A stretch of 64,000 bases of DNA from Rhizobium sp. L43. GTDB taxonomy: Bacteria; Pseudomonadota; Alphaproteobacteria; Rhizobiales; Rhizobiaceae. Location: the NCBI RefSeq assembly GCF_002531725.1, contig NZ_NWSQ01000008.1:62001-126000 (forward strand), read 5' to 3'. Under the pieces are notes generated by a model. It searched no databases and was not told the origin of the DNA. It saw only the letters and a list, made by a program, of their open reading frames with translations. A program made the translations under genes and the position numbers. Shown here piece after piece: positions 32,793-41,651 of this stretch (position 1 is the stretch's first letter; every line of letters begins with the position of its first letter).

Positions 32793-33711
32793 TTTTCCTG
32801 CCCCTCATTTCAAGGCGCCAGCGTTGCGTCGGATCGAGCGCGATGCGCAGCCAGTTCGACAGAAGGTTAAGCGACAGCGTCGTCAGGATGATCGCAAGAC
32901 CCGGCCAGAAGGAAAGCCACCAGGCATTGGTGAGGTAGGGTCGTCCTTGAGCAACCATGAGACCCCAGGTGATCTCCGGCGCCTGAATGCCGATCCCCAG
33001 GAATGACAGGGAGGATTCCGCCAGCATGACGAAGGCGAAATCCAGCGTCGCGATGGTCACCAGCGTGGGGAAGATCACTGGCAGGATGTGATGGAAGACA
33101 ATACGCCAGTACGATGCTCCCATGACCTTCGCCGCCTGTACGAACATCCGCTCGCGCACTTCCAGCACCTCGGCACGCGTGGTGCGCAGATAGATGGGAA
33201 TGCGGGTGATCGCCAAGACGAGGACGATATTGGTGACCGACGGCTCGAGCATGTAGAGCACGATCACCGCCAGAAGCAGCGACGGAAAGGACATGATGAC
33301 GTCGCCGAGGCGCATGATCCATTGAGCCGCGGAAGAGCGGCTGTAACCCGCCACCAGTCCGAGCCCCGTGCCGACGATCGATGATGCAAGCACCGCCGCC
33401 GCGGCAACCAGGATGGTGTTTTGCGCCGCCACGATGACGCGGGCAAGAAGCGGCCTGCCCAGCGCATCGGCTCCAAGGACGTAAAGCAATCCGCGGTTGA
33501 TATCGAAGGGCGGCGCATTTCGGCCCCGCAGGTTCTGCTTGGTGGCAATGCTCTCCAGCAGAAACGGGCCAAACAGCGCACAGAGAAGAACGATCAAGAG
33601 GAACAGAGCGGCGAAGAAAGCGAGCTTATCCGCCCACAGCATGGTCAGCCAACGCCCAATCGGGCCGCTCGGTTTCTTCTCGATGAGGATCTGCGTGTCG
33701 GTCATCGTCAT
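32785..33711 (-). CDS. ABC transporter permease, DppC type
   Basis: A 308-residue inner-membrane protein with about six helices. It has the N-terminal cytoplasmic extension plus first helix (AFFAALFLLIVLLCALFGPF) typical of DppC/OppC, and the EAA loop in KVMGASYWRIVFHHILPVIF. It pairs with the DppB-type permease immediately upstream (3 bp gap). The ATG may be 33711 or 33705. The substrate is probably a sugar acid, by context. Confidence 0.9.
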   Translation of the reverse strand: MTMTDTQILIEKKPSGPIGRWLTMLWADKLAFFAALFLLIVLLCALFGPFLLESIATKQNLRGRNAPPFDINRGLLYVLGADALGRPLLARVIVAAQNTILVAAAAVLASSIVGTGLGLVAGYSRSSAAQWIMRLGDVIMSFPSLLLAVIVLYMLEPSVTNIVLVLAITRIPIYLRTTRAEVLEVRERMFVQAAKVMGASYWRIVFHHILPVIFPTLVTIATLDFAFVMLAESSLSFLGIGIQAPEITWGLMVAQGRPYLTNAWWLSFWPGLAIILTTLSLNLLSNWLRIALDPTQRWRLEMRGRKNG

Positions 33712-33714
33712 CGC

Positions 33715-34629
33715 TCAATACCGGATACGCGGATCGAGCAGCGCGTAAGCGATGTCGATCAGCAGGTTCATGATGAAGATCGCCAATGCCGAGACCATGA
33801 TGACGGCCAGCACGACGGCGAAATCGCGAAGGAGGATGGAATCGATCATCAGCTTGCCGATGCCGGGAAAACCAAACACTGTCTCGACGACAACGGCACC
33901 GTTCAAGATGGCGGCCGCCTGGTCGCCGATGACGGTGATCACCGGCAACATGGCGTTCCGCAGCCCGTGAATGAAGATGATGGAGTTCGAACGGACGCCC
34001 TTGGCGCGAGCCGTCTTCACGTAGGCGGAAGACAGCACGCTGATCATCGAGCCGCGCACCACCTGCAGGATCAGGCCGAAGGGCCGGATGAACAGCACGC
34101 TGACCGGCAGGACCCAGTGCCAGAAAGTTCCCGTTCCCGATGTCGGCAGGACATGCAGCTTGACGGCGAAAATGACGATCGCCACGATGGCCAGCCAGAA
34201 ATCCGGGGCTGCAGCGCCGATCAGCGAGAAGAAGGTGGCAAGACGGTCGAAGACGCCGCCGACGCGAAACGCCGCGAGCGAACCGATGACGATCGCAGCC
34301 ACCGTGACCAGCGCCATGGTGATGACAGCCAGCCAGAAGGTCCAGACGAAGGCCTCGAGCACGACATCCATGGCCGGACGGGCCTGGCGCAGCGACTGGC
34401 CGAAATTGCCCTGGGCGAGATCTGAGACATAACGGCCGAACTGGATAATCAACGGGTCGTTGAACCCGTTCATCTCACGGAATTGCTGGCGCATCTCCGT
34501 GGTCGCGTCGATCGGCAGATAGAGGTCGGTCGGATCACCTGTCAGCCGGGACAAGAAGAACACGATGACGATAAGCACCACGAGCGAGACGCCACTGGCG
34601 ATCGCGCGTTTGCCGATGAAACTTTTCAT
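33715..34629 (-). CDS. ABC transporter permease, DppB type
   Basis: A 304-residue inner-membrane protein. It has the DppB/OppB start (MKSFIGKRAIASGVSLVVLI, FFLSRLTGDPTDLYLP) and the periplasmic GFNDPLIIQFGRYVSDLAQG segment, with the EAA loop at VKTARAKGVRSNSIIFIHGL. It is the first gene of the transporter operon dppB-dppC-ATPase-hydroxyacid dehydrogenase, 90 bp downstream of a candidate GntR operator (34719). Confidence 0.9.
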   Translation of the reverse strand: MKSFIGKRAIASGVSLVVLIVIVFFLSRLTGDPTDLYLPIDATTEMRQQFREMNGFNDPLIIQFGRYVSDLAQGNFGQSLRQARPAMDVVLEAFVWTFWLAVITMALVTVAAIVIGSLAAFRVGGVFDRLATFFSLIGAAAPDFWLAIVAIVIFAVKLHVLPTSGTGTFWHWVLPVSVLFIRPFGLILQVVRGSMISVLSSAYVKTARAKGVRSNSIIFIHGLRNAMLPVITVIGDQAAAILNGAVVVETVFGFPGIGKLMIDSILLRDFAVVLAVIMVSALAIFIMNLLIDIAYALLDPRIRY

Positions 34630-34718
34630 GCACTCCTCCCGAGTGAACCCATGCGGACCGTCAGGCCTGGTCTTCGCGTGTCCGAAGCCCCGCCCGTCGC
34701 CCCCTCCGGCGACAGGTT

Positions 34719-34734
34719 AACTGAAATATTAGTT
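34719..34734. promoter_or_regulatory. candidate GntR operator, site 2
   Basis: AACTGAAATATTAGTT, 14 of 16 bases identical to site 1 (29367). It lies 90 bp before the first permease gene, in the promoter position of the transporter operon. Confidence 0.65.
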
Positions 34735-34771
34735 TATCTAGAATTTTTGTGAACCCCCTTTCTCAAAATCG

Positions 34772-35647
34772 TCAGCTCTTATCAACCGGAGGCTTTCGTC
34801 GCCACGCCATGCCGCCCGTTGCAACAATGGTCGCGCCGATGATGACCGCTGCACCGATCCACGTCTGCGCCGCCGGAACTTCGGAGAAAAATAAGAAGGC
34901 CATGAGTGCCACGACCGGCAGCCGGAGAAAGTCGAGCGGCGCCAGAACGCTCGCAGCCGCCATACCGAAGGCGCGCGTGATCAGCGTCATGTTGAGGGCG
35001 CCGAGCGCCCCTTGCATGGCAAGCAGCCCGAGTTGGCTCCAGGTCGGCATTGACCATACCGGCAGCATGACGATGAGGCCGAGCGGCACGGTCGTTATCA
35101 GATTCCATGCAACCAGCCGGTCCGCACTATCCCGCAATGCCATCCGCCGCAGCATCAACTGGCTCGCCGCCGTCAAGACCGCTCCTGCCAGCGCAAAAAG
35201 CAGCCATTGGTCGAAACCGGATGCTCCCGGACGAATGATGATCATGACGCCGATAAAGCCTGCGGCAATGCCGGCGACGCTGGAGACGCCGACATCTTCC
35301 CTAAGCACGAGCCACGCACCGAGATCGAGAAACATCGGCATGGTGAAATTGATCGCCGTGGCATCGGCCAGTGGCGCGTGCGCAAAGGCGATGAACACAG
35401 CAACCAGTGAGGCAAGCTTCAGACCCGCACGCAGCACATGCAGAAGACGATAGGGAGAGGCTTTCAGATCGACCCGCGACACCATCCACGGCGTGACGAC
35501 GAGAAGTCCGAAAAACGACCGGAAAAAGCCGATCATCAACGGATGCACGTCGCCAGCCAACAAGCGCACGATGATGGCATCGAGACTGTTCAAAAAGGCG
35601 GCGGCCACCATCATGCAGACGGCAAGGCCTGTGCGACCGGGCTGCAT
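34772..35647 (-). CDS. DMT-superfamily (EamA) permease of the sugar-acid cluster
   Basis: A 291-residue protein with about ten membrane helices in two EamA halves. Visible are MVAAAFLNSLDAIIVRLLAG near the start, AFAHAPLADATAINFTMPMF in the first half and FGMAAASVLAPLDFLRLPVV in the second. ATG 35647 (MQPGRTGLAV) follows GGAGAAGCG; an upstream frame to 35680 has no signal. The candidate GntR operator site 3 lies 115 bp upstream, so it seems part of the same regulon as the ABC transporter, perhaps exporting or importing a metabolite. Its substrate is unknown. Confidence 0.82.
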   Translation of the reverse strand: MQPGRTGLAVCMMVAAAFLNSLDAIIVRLLAGDVHPLMIGFFRSFFGLLVVTPWMVSRVDLKASPYRLLHVLRAGLKLASLVAVFIAFAHAPLADATAINFTMPMFLDLGAWLVLREDVGVSSVAGIAAGFIGVMIIIRPGASGFDQWLLFALAGAVLTAASQLMLRRMALRDSADRLVAWNLITTVPLGLIVMLPVWSMPTWSQLGLLAMQGALGALNMTLITRAFGMAAASVLAPLDFLRLPVVALMAFLFFSEVPAAQTWIGAAVIIGATIVATGGMAWRRKPPVDKS

Positions 35648-35761
35648 CACGCTTCTCCTGATTGAACGAATGCAGGCCACGCCCTATCGGTCGTTCGATC
35701 CATTATCTGTCTGTAGCGCGAGCGTCTTATCCCGAACGATCAATCATCGTCCATGCTAAAA

Positions 35762-35777
35762 TACAAATATATTAGTT
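35762..35777. promoter_or_regulatory. candidate GntR operator, site 3 (weaker)
   Basis: TACAAATATATTAGTT shares 12 of 16 positions with site 2, with the right arm AGTT intact and the left arm degenerate. It lies 115 bp upstream of the EamA gene start. Confidence 0.45.
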
Positions 35778-36137
35778 GAGAACCGAAAGCGAAGAGCTGG
35801 CTCTGCCGCTTAGGGCATTGAAAAAGGCGCAGAAATCCGACGGGTGATTTCGCTTGGCAATCGGAATTTGAGGCTTGCAAGAATCGCAAGAATACAATTC
35901 ATGTGTGAGAATGAACCGAAAAACTACCTTTGATAGAGAAAATGCTGCCGTTAATCCCCGGCGGAAGGTTGGCTATGTCTCTTCAGCCCGACGGTTCCGA
36001 CGGAACCTGACCTCCTCACCCCCCAATTAGCCGACCAGATGAACCGCGACCTCCAGCCGCTCTCACGCCTGGGAGCGGGCGGGTATGTCCGGGAATTTCT
36101 CAAATCCCGTATCTACTTTCGACATAAGGATATCTCG
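35778..36137. other. gene-free stretch between divergent genes
   Basis: About 360 bp upstream of the periplasmic protein at 36138. It is AT-richer in its left half and contains short repeats but no convincing gene. An open frame from 36039 joins the periplasmic protein in frame, but the signal peptide begins only at 36138. Promoter elements are expected here; none is clear. Confidence 0.4.
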
Positions 36138-37325
36138 ATGAAGCATATGCGCAGTCTCCACCTGATGATGGCAAGCACCGCCTTCCTGACGCTCGCCGGC
36201 CCGGCGCTTGCTCTTGACGGCACTGACATGATGAAGAAGCTCAATGCCGCAACCAGTGCCGGCGGCACGGTCATCACCTTCGAGAAGGCGGATGTCGATG
36301 GCGACACGGTAACGGCTACGGGCGTCCAGGTGGGATATGCAAACCTGCCCGGCGATACTTTGAAGATCGGCGAACTCACCTTCGAGGGCGTCGAGGAAAC
36401 CGAAGGCGGCGGTTACCACGCCAAGACCGTCTCTTTCCCGGATATCGACATGAGCCAGGAGCAAGGTCGTTTTTCCGCCAAGGACATCGAGATCTCCGGC
36501 CTGACGATTCCAGCCAATGCAGCGGGCGACACGCTGAACGATATCCTCCTGTATGAGACGTTCAGCACCGGCCCGATCGCCGTCAATGTCAAGGGCAAGG
36601 ACGTGCTGGCGATCGAGGGCATCGAGTCAAACCTGGGGCGCGAGGACGGCGGCTTTGCCTATGACGCCAATGTCGCCGGCATCAAAGCCGACCTGTCGCA
36701 GGTCGAGGAGGCAAGTGCGAAGCAGGCCATCGAGAAGCTGGGGCTGACGACGCTCGACGGCACGGTGACAATGAAGGGCAGCTGGGAGGTCGAAAGCGGC
36801 AAGGTCGCCGTCGACGAATATGCTTTCGACTTCAAGAATATCGGCCGGCTGAACGTCGCCGTCGACTTTTCCGGTTACACGCTCGGCTTCATCAAATCAC
36901 TGCAGGAGGCGGTGAAGACCGCCGAGGCCAATCCGAACAAGGAAGAGGCCAACCAGGCCGTCGGCCTGGCGATGTTGGGGCTGATGCAGCAGTTGACGTT
37001 CAACAGCGCGTCGATCCGCTTCGACGATGCGTCGATCACCAAGAAGGCACTCGACTATGCCGGCTCGCAGCAGGGGGTCACGGGAGACCAGCTGGCGCAA
37101 TCGCTGAAAGGTCTGGTACCGATCATGATGGCGCAGCTCAACCTGCCGGAGCTGCAAAACCAGGTATCGGCTGCCGTCAATACCTATCTCGACGGGCCGA
37201 AAAGCCTGACAATCAGCGCCGCGCCGGAAAAGCCGGTTCCCTTCCCAATGATCATGGGTGCTGCCATGGGCGCACCGAACACCATTCCTTCGGTGCTCGG
37301 CGTCAAGGTCACGGCGAACGACTAA
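36138..37325 (+). CDS. periplasmic protein of unknown function
   Basis: A 395-residue exported protein. The Sec signal is MKHMRSLHLMMASTAFLTLA followed by GPALA and the mature start LDGTDMMKKL. The rest is rich in glycine, aspartate and beta-type repeats (KIGELTFEGVEE, KDIEISGLTIPANA, VEVESGKVAVDEYAFDFKNI-like), with no cysteines, pointing to a periplasmic or surface-exposed fold. No enzyme motif is visible and I recognise no family beyond a rhizobial hypothetical. AAGGAT lies just before ATG 36138; a hairpin follows the stop codon. Confidence 0.75.
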   Translation: MKHMRSLHLMMASTAFLTLAGPALALDGTDMMKKLNAATSAGGTVITFEKADVDGDTVTATGVQVGYANLPGDTLKIGELTFEGVEETEGGGYHAKTVSFPDIDMSQEQGRFSAKDIEISGLTIPANAAGDTLNDILLYETFSTGPIAVNVKGKDVLAIEGIESNLGREDGGFAYDANVAGIKADLSQVEEASAKQAIEKLGLTTLDGTVTMKGSWEVESGKVAVDEYAFDFKNIGRLNVAVDFSGYTLGFIKSLQEAVKTAEANPNKEEANQAVGLAMLGLMQQLTFNSASIRFDDASITKKALDYAGSQQGVTGDQLAQSLKGLVPIMMAQLNLPELQNQVSAAVNTYLDGPKSLTISAAPEKPVPFPMIMGAAMGAPNTIPSVLGVKVTAND

Positions 37326-37347
37326 GCTGCTCGCAGAACAGCTGCAG

Positions 37348-37377
37348 CCAGAGGCGGGTTTTCCAGCCTGCCTCTGG
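37348..37377 (+). terminator. stem-loop terminator candidate
   Basis: CCAGAGGCGGG (37348-37358) can pair with CCTGCCTCTGG (37367-37377), eleven pairs with one G-T, around an 8-base loop, 23 bp after the stop of the periplasmic protein gene. There is no long T-run. Confidence 0.5.
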
Positions 37378-37446
37378 GTCCATTCCCACGGGACGGCCAA
37401 GCAGCATTAAGGCCGATGAAAAAGCTGACCCTTTGATACCGTGGCT

Positions 37447-37608
37447 CTAAAACTCGTCGCTGCGACGCCTGACGGCGTGCTTCACGGCGACCAGATGTCT
37501 TCGCCGCTCCAGCACATAATCGGCATAGCCGACGCAGATGAACAGCAAGGTCGGGCCGGCGTAGATGATGATCAGAGCCAATGCGATAAGGATGATTGCG
37601 GTCGTCAT
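37447..37608 (-). CDS. 53-residue membrane protein (small ORF)
   Basis: A short open frame reading MTTAIILIALALIIIYAGPT, then LLFICVGYADYVLERRRHLV and ending AVRRRSDEF: one hydrophobic helix (about residues 4-27) followed by a basic, cytoplasmic-looking tail, which is a common plan for small inner-membrane proteins. A modest ribosome-binding site (GGGA) precedes ATG 37608. In the untranslated leader CGCCGC (37633-37638) and GCGGCG (37646-37651) can form a hairpin. No family recognised; the coding signal is suggestive rather than proven. Confidence 0.5.
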   Translation of the reverse strand: MTTAIILIALALIIIYAGPTLLFICVGYADYVLERRRHLVAVKHAVRRRSDEF

Positions 37609-37796
37609 GATCTTGTCCCACCATATTGGTCGCGCCGCCTTTAAAGCGGCGAAAGCGGATAGGCCCTCATCTTAACATTCCTGTCCTTATTCGTGTAAAT
37701 TCGCTAGCTTCCTATTCGTTCCTCCGCGATCGATTTCCCTTGGCGGCAGATCCGATCGAACGACGATCACGAAGCTGACGGCTCGCTCGACCTCAA

Positions 37797-39671
37797 TCAC
37801 TCCCGCGGCCTTTCCTCCCGCATTGCCGCCGCTACGCTCTTAAGCAGCGGGCTCGACATCAAATCCTCCAGCAAAACCGATAGCTTCGGCTTCCAGTTCG
37901 GATAGCTGTCGCTGGTGCCCGGAATATTGGTCGGTCTTTTCTCGTCAGTGAGATCGGCAAGCCGCACGGCGGTCAGAAGCGATGGAGTCCGAGCAATGAA
38001 ACGGTAGGCGCTGACGGTCAGATCTTTCAGCGTCTCTTCGCTTGCCCGCGCCGCAGTGAGCCGGGGCGGCAAGTCGAGGCCGGCGGCCTTGAATGCCGCT
38101 TTCAGGTATCTCCGCTCGCGCTTGCGGTGTTCAAGATGCTCTTCGGTGAGATCGGGCGGCACGATGCCATGTTCGCAACGGTCCTGAATGTCGGCGCCGC
38201 GCCACCAGCCGGCAAGGGTCTGATGGTCATGCGTCGAAATGCAGGCGAGCGCGAGAACGGGGTAGGCATCGGCCGGCTTGAAGCCCTTCTTGTCCTGTTC
38301 ATAGGAAAGGATCCGATAGGAGAGGATGCCGGCGGCGGCCAGATCCTCCTGCAATCCCTCCGGGATCATTCCGAGAGATTCTCCGATGACCAGGCATCGA
38401 TGTTCGGCGGACGCCTCCGCGAGGATCTCCAGCAGCCGACCCTCGGGATAGCCGACATAGGCGCCGCTATCCGGCCTGTCGCCCAGTGGAACCAGGAAAA
38501 GGCGGCGGACGGCCGGGGCGTGGTCGATGCGAATGGCGCCCGCATAGCGCATGGCGGCGCTCACCATGCGCCGGTAAGGCGACACCCCGCCTCCGGCAAT
38601 TTCGGATGGCAGGTATCCGGCAAGGTGCCAATCCTGCCCGTCTACGGCGAATGGATCAGGAGGGCTGCCGATCGTCGCCTTGGAGACATAGATATCAGGC
38701 TCGCTCCACGTCGCCGAGCCGTCGACCGCCTCCCCGACGGCAAGATCGAGATAGAGCCCGAGCCGCAGGCCGACCTTGCGCGCCCGCTCTGCCGCCTGCA
38801 TCAGTTGCCGGTGGGCGAGCCACTGCAGCCACATGTGGAAGCGAACATGGCCCGCATGCTCGCGCTCGAAATCGGCGACAGCGACACTGTCGAAGCGCTG
38901 GAACTCGACCGGCCACCGCTGCCAGCCGGCACCCGCGCCGCGCGCGTTCATGGAAAACGAGAGGCATTCGAACAGCGCATGCCGCCGCAGGCTGTCGCCG
39001 CCTTGCGCGACAAAGGCATCGAAATCGGCCGGATCGTCATAGCCGGTCTTGTCACCGGCGCGTCGCTGTTGCCACACCGACCAGAGATCATGAAGGGCTC
39101 CAAGCTTGGTTCGCGCGACGCCGATGTAGTCAACGAGATCGGATTGGCGAAGGCGCTCCAATTCCCGTTCGAGTTCGGGACTGCCGGCAAAACCCGGCAC
39201 CTCATCGACCGCGATATAGAGCGGGTTGAGATGCTGGCGGCTCGAGGGTTCATAGGGGCTGCAGCGGTCGGGATCGGCGAGAAACGGTGCATGAAGCGGG
39301 TTGAGGCCGATGAAATCGGCCCCCAGCGCTCCGGCCAGATCGGCCAGATCAGACAGATCCTTGAAGTCTCCTATGCCCCAGTTGCGTGCCGAACGGAGCT
39401 CGTAAAGCTGCAGGCTCACGCCCCAGACCCGTGTGCCGGAAAGGAAATCCGGCAGAAATGACACCGGGATCGTCCTGCCGTCCGGCTTGACTTGCCGCCG
39501 CAGCGCGCCGGTCTCCAGATCCGCCGTCCCCGTCAGCTCGACATTGAGCGCCGAGAGTATCTTGCGCTTGGTCGCGGCGGAAATCATCACTTCCCGGTTG
39601 TCGGGGCTGGGCCTGGTCGGACTGATGCCGTGGAGCCGGGCGAGCTTGTCGAGCGCAGCGGATTTCATCAT
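37797..39671 (-). CDS. malQ: 4-alpha-glucanotransferase (amylomaltase)
   Basis: A 624-residue GH77 enzyme that transfers maltosyl/maltodextrin chains between alpha-1,4-glucans in the cytoplasm. Visible are the FLPDFLSGTRVWGVSLQLYE start of the barrel, NWGIGDFKDLSDLADLAGAL, and the catalytic regions AGAIRIDHAPAVRRLF (Asp nucleophile), CLVIGESLGMIP (Glu) and STHDHQTLAGWW (Asp). The length is normal for bacterial MalQ. It follows treZ by 22 bp, so the pair processes alpha-glucan fragments together. The start could be either of two adjacent ATGs (39671 or 39668). Confidence 0.95.
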   Translation of the reverse strand: MMKSAALDKLARLHGISPTRPSPDNREVMISAATKRKILSALNVELTGTADLETGALRRQVKPDGRTIPVSFLPDFLSGTRVWGVSLQLYELRSARNWGIGDFKDLSDLADLAGALGADFIGLNPLHAPFLADPDRCSPYEPSSRQHLNPLYIAVDEVPGFAGSPELERELERLRQSDLVDYIGVARTKLGALHDLWSVWQQRRAGDKTGYDDPADFDAFVAQGGDSLRRHALFECLSFSMNARGAGAGWQRWPVEFQRFDSVAVADFEREHAGHVRFHMWLQWLAHRQLMQAAERARKVGLRLGLYLDLAVGEAVDGSATWSEPDIYVSKATIGSPPDPFAVDGQDWHLAGYLPSEIAGGGVSPYRRMVSAAMRYAGAIRIDHAPAVRRLFLVPLGDRPDSGAYVGYPEGRLLEILAEASAEHRCLVIGESLGMIPEGLQEDLAAAGILSYRILSYEQDKKGFKPADAYPVLALACISTHDHQTLAGWWRGADIQDRCEHGIVPPDLTEEHLEHRKRERRYLKAAFKAAGLDLPPRLTAARASEETLKDLTVSAYRFIARTPSLLTAVRLADLTDEKRPTNIPGTSDSYPNWKPKLSVLLEDLMSSPLLKSVAAAMREERPRE

Positions 39672-39693
39672 TCGATCCTTCCTCCCACCGCCG

Positions 39694-41466
39694 TCACGCC
39701 TCGCTGATGCTCCAGATCACCGTCCAAGGCGCGAGATCGCCGCCGTCGCTGCCGCCGAGCCGGAATATCGTCTCGGCGTCGTCCTGCTGCGCGGCGAGCG
39801 GCGGCGCCGCCGCATTGCCGAGGTTGGCGCGCAGATGAAGACGCCGGCTTTCCGCCAGGGTCCAATCCACCGCGATCTCGTTGCCCGCCGCGCGGTAAAC
39901 CGCGCTTCCGGCGGGGGCACCTTTCAGCAGAGGAACGATCCGCCGGTGCCGGAGATCGAGAAGTGTCCTGTAATATTCAAGCACGTCAGAGGCGGCGAGT
40001 TTCGACCAATCCAGTTTGGCCGCAGCAAAGGTCGAAGGCGCCGTCGGGTCGAGAAGGTCGTCGGCGTCGAAGCCCGGCAGACGGGAAAGCTCCTCGCGGC
40101 GGCCTTTCCTGACCTTCTCGTTCAGCTCCTCATCGAAATCGCAGAAAAAGGGAAAAGGCTCTGTGGCGCCCCATTCCTCGCCCATGAACAGCATCGGTAT
40201 CTCGGGCGCCAGCAGATAGATTGATATGACGGCCTTGACGGCGTCGACCGGGCTTGACGCCAGAACCCGGTCGCCCAGCGCCCTGTTGCCGATCTGGTCA
40301 TGGTTCTGAATGAAGGACACGAAGGCAGTGGGCGGCAAGTGGCCGCTCGGCCTGCCCCGGCTTCCGCCACGGTACGGCATATGTTCGCCCTGGAACACGA
40401 AACCTTCCGCCAGCGCCCTGCCGAGCTTGCCGGTGTCGCCGGCGTAATCGGCATAATAGCCGAAGGTCTCGCCAGTCGCGGCGATGTGCAGCGCGTGATG
40501 CACGTCGTCGTTCCACTGGGCAGTGAACAGCCTCGCCTCCCCCTTTTCGTCACGCTTCAACAACTCGCTGTCGTTTTCCTCGTTTTCGACGATCAGGTGC
40601 ACATGCCGGTTGCCGGCCGCCGCCCTGACGCGGCGGGCGAGTTCGTGAAGCAGATGCTCGGCGCTGTCGTCCTTGATGGCGTGAACGGCATCGAAGCGCA
40701 AACCGTCGAGCCTGAACTCGGTGATCCAATAGAGGGCATTCTCGATGATGAACTTGCGGATCATCTCCGACCCGTCGCCGTCGTAGTTGACGCCATGGCC
40801 CCACGGCGTCTTGTGATGGTCGGTAAAGAGCGGCGCATAGGACGGAATATAGTTCCCGTCCGGCCCGAAGTGATTGTAGACGACATCCAGGAAAACGGAG
40901 ATGCCGCGCTGGTGTGCTGCGTCCACCAACGCCATGAAATCCTCCGGCCGGCCGTAGCTGCTGTCGGGAGCATAGGGAAGCACGCCGTCATAACCCCAGC
41001 TGTAACGGCCCGGAAATTCACTGAGCGGCATGATCTGCAACGCCGTGATACCCAACGCTTGCAGATGGTCGAGCCGCTCGATGGCGGCCCTGAAGCTGCC
41101 CTCCGGCGTGAAGGCGCCGATATGCATCTCGTAGATGACCATCTCCTCCCAGGGCCGGCCGGTCCAGTCGCCCGTCTTCCAGCGATAAGAGGGAAGATCG
41201 ATCACTTCGCTCGGACCGTGTGCATCCTGCGGCTGGAACCGCGAGGCGGGATCGGGAATTTCGAGGCCGTCGGGCAAGACGAAGCGGTAGCGCGCCCCGG
41301 GACGAGCATCCGCAACGGTGCACCGGTGCCAGCCGTCTTCAGCCGCCTGCATTGGCCGCGGGCCAGCGCCTTCAAGCTTCAGCGACACGCTTTCATGCAA
41401 GGGAGCCCAAAGGCGAAACAGAATGCCCTCTTCGGTGAATGCGGGGCCGAACGTCATTTTGGTCAA
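39694..41466 (-). CDS. treZ: malto-oligosyltrehalose trehalohydrolase
   Basis: A 590-residue GH13 enzyme that releases trehalose from maltooligosyl-trehalose. It has an N-terminal CBM48-type beta domain (FGPAFTEEGILFRLWAPLHE), the WEEMVIYEMHIGAFTPEG entry and the catalytic Asp/Glu/Asp at LRFDAVHAIKDDSAE, HLIVENEENDSE and FIQNHDQIGNRALGDR. The partner TreY (maltooligosyl-trehalose synthase) is not in the window. The chosen TTG start (41466) has AAAGG 7 bases upstream; an ATG at 41457 is the alternative. Forms an operon with malQ. Confidence 0.93.
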   Translation of the reverse strand: MTKMTFGPAFTEEGILFRLWAPLHESVSLKLEGAGPRPMQAAEDGWHRCTVADARPGARYRFVLPDGLEIPDPASRFQPQDAHGPSEVIDLPSYRWKTGDWTGRPWEEMVIYEMHIGAFTPEGSFRAAIERLDHLQALGITALQIMPLSEFPGRYSWGYDGVLPYAPDSSYGRPEDFMALVDAAHQRGISVFLDVVYNHFGPDGNYIPSYAPLFTDHHKTPWGHGVNYDGDGSEMIRKFIIENALYWITEFRLDGLRFDAVHAIKDDSAEHLLHELARRVRAAAGNRHVHLIVENEENDSELLKRDEKGEARLFTAQWNDDVHHALHIAATGETFGYYADYAGDTGKLGRALAEGFVFQGEHMPYRGGSRGRPSGHLPPTAFVSFIQNHDQIGNRALGDRVLASSPVDAVKAVISIYLLAPEIPMLFMGEEWGATEPFPFFCDFDEELNEKVRKGRREELSRLPGFDADDLLDPTAPSTFAAAKLDWSKLAASDVLEYYRTLLDLRHRRIVPLLKGAPAGSAVYRAAGNEIAVDWTLAESRRLHLRANLGNAAAPPLAAQQDDAETIFRLGGSDGGDLAPWTVIWSISEA

Positions 41467-41651
41467 GGGAAAGCCTTTGGTGAAGGGATGGGATTTGGGT
41501 AACTTTTGTCAGCACAAAAAGTTTCGCCGGCGCGAGCGCAAAGCGGATGCCGCCGCGGCTCCGCATCCTCTATGCCGGGCGGCGGTTTAACAACGACTAG
41601 AGTGAGAGCCGGCCCTAACGCAATATAAGCAGCGTATCCTCGCCTCGATCG

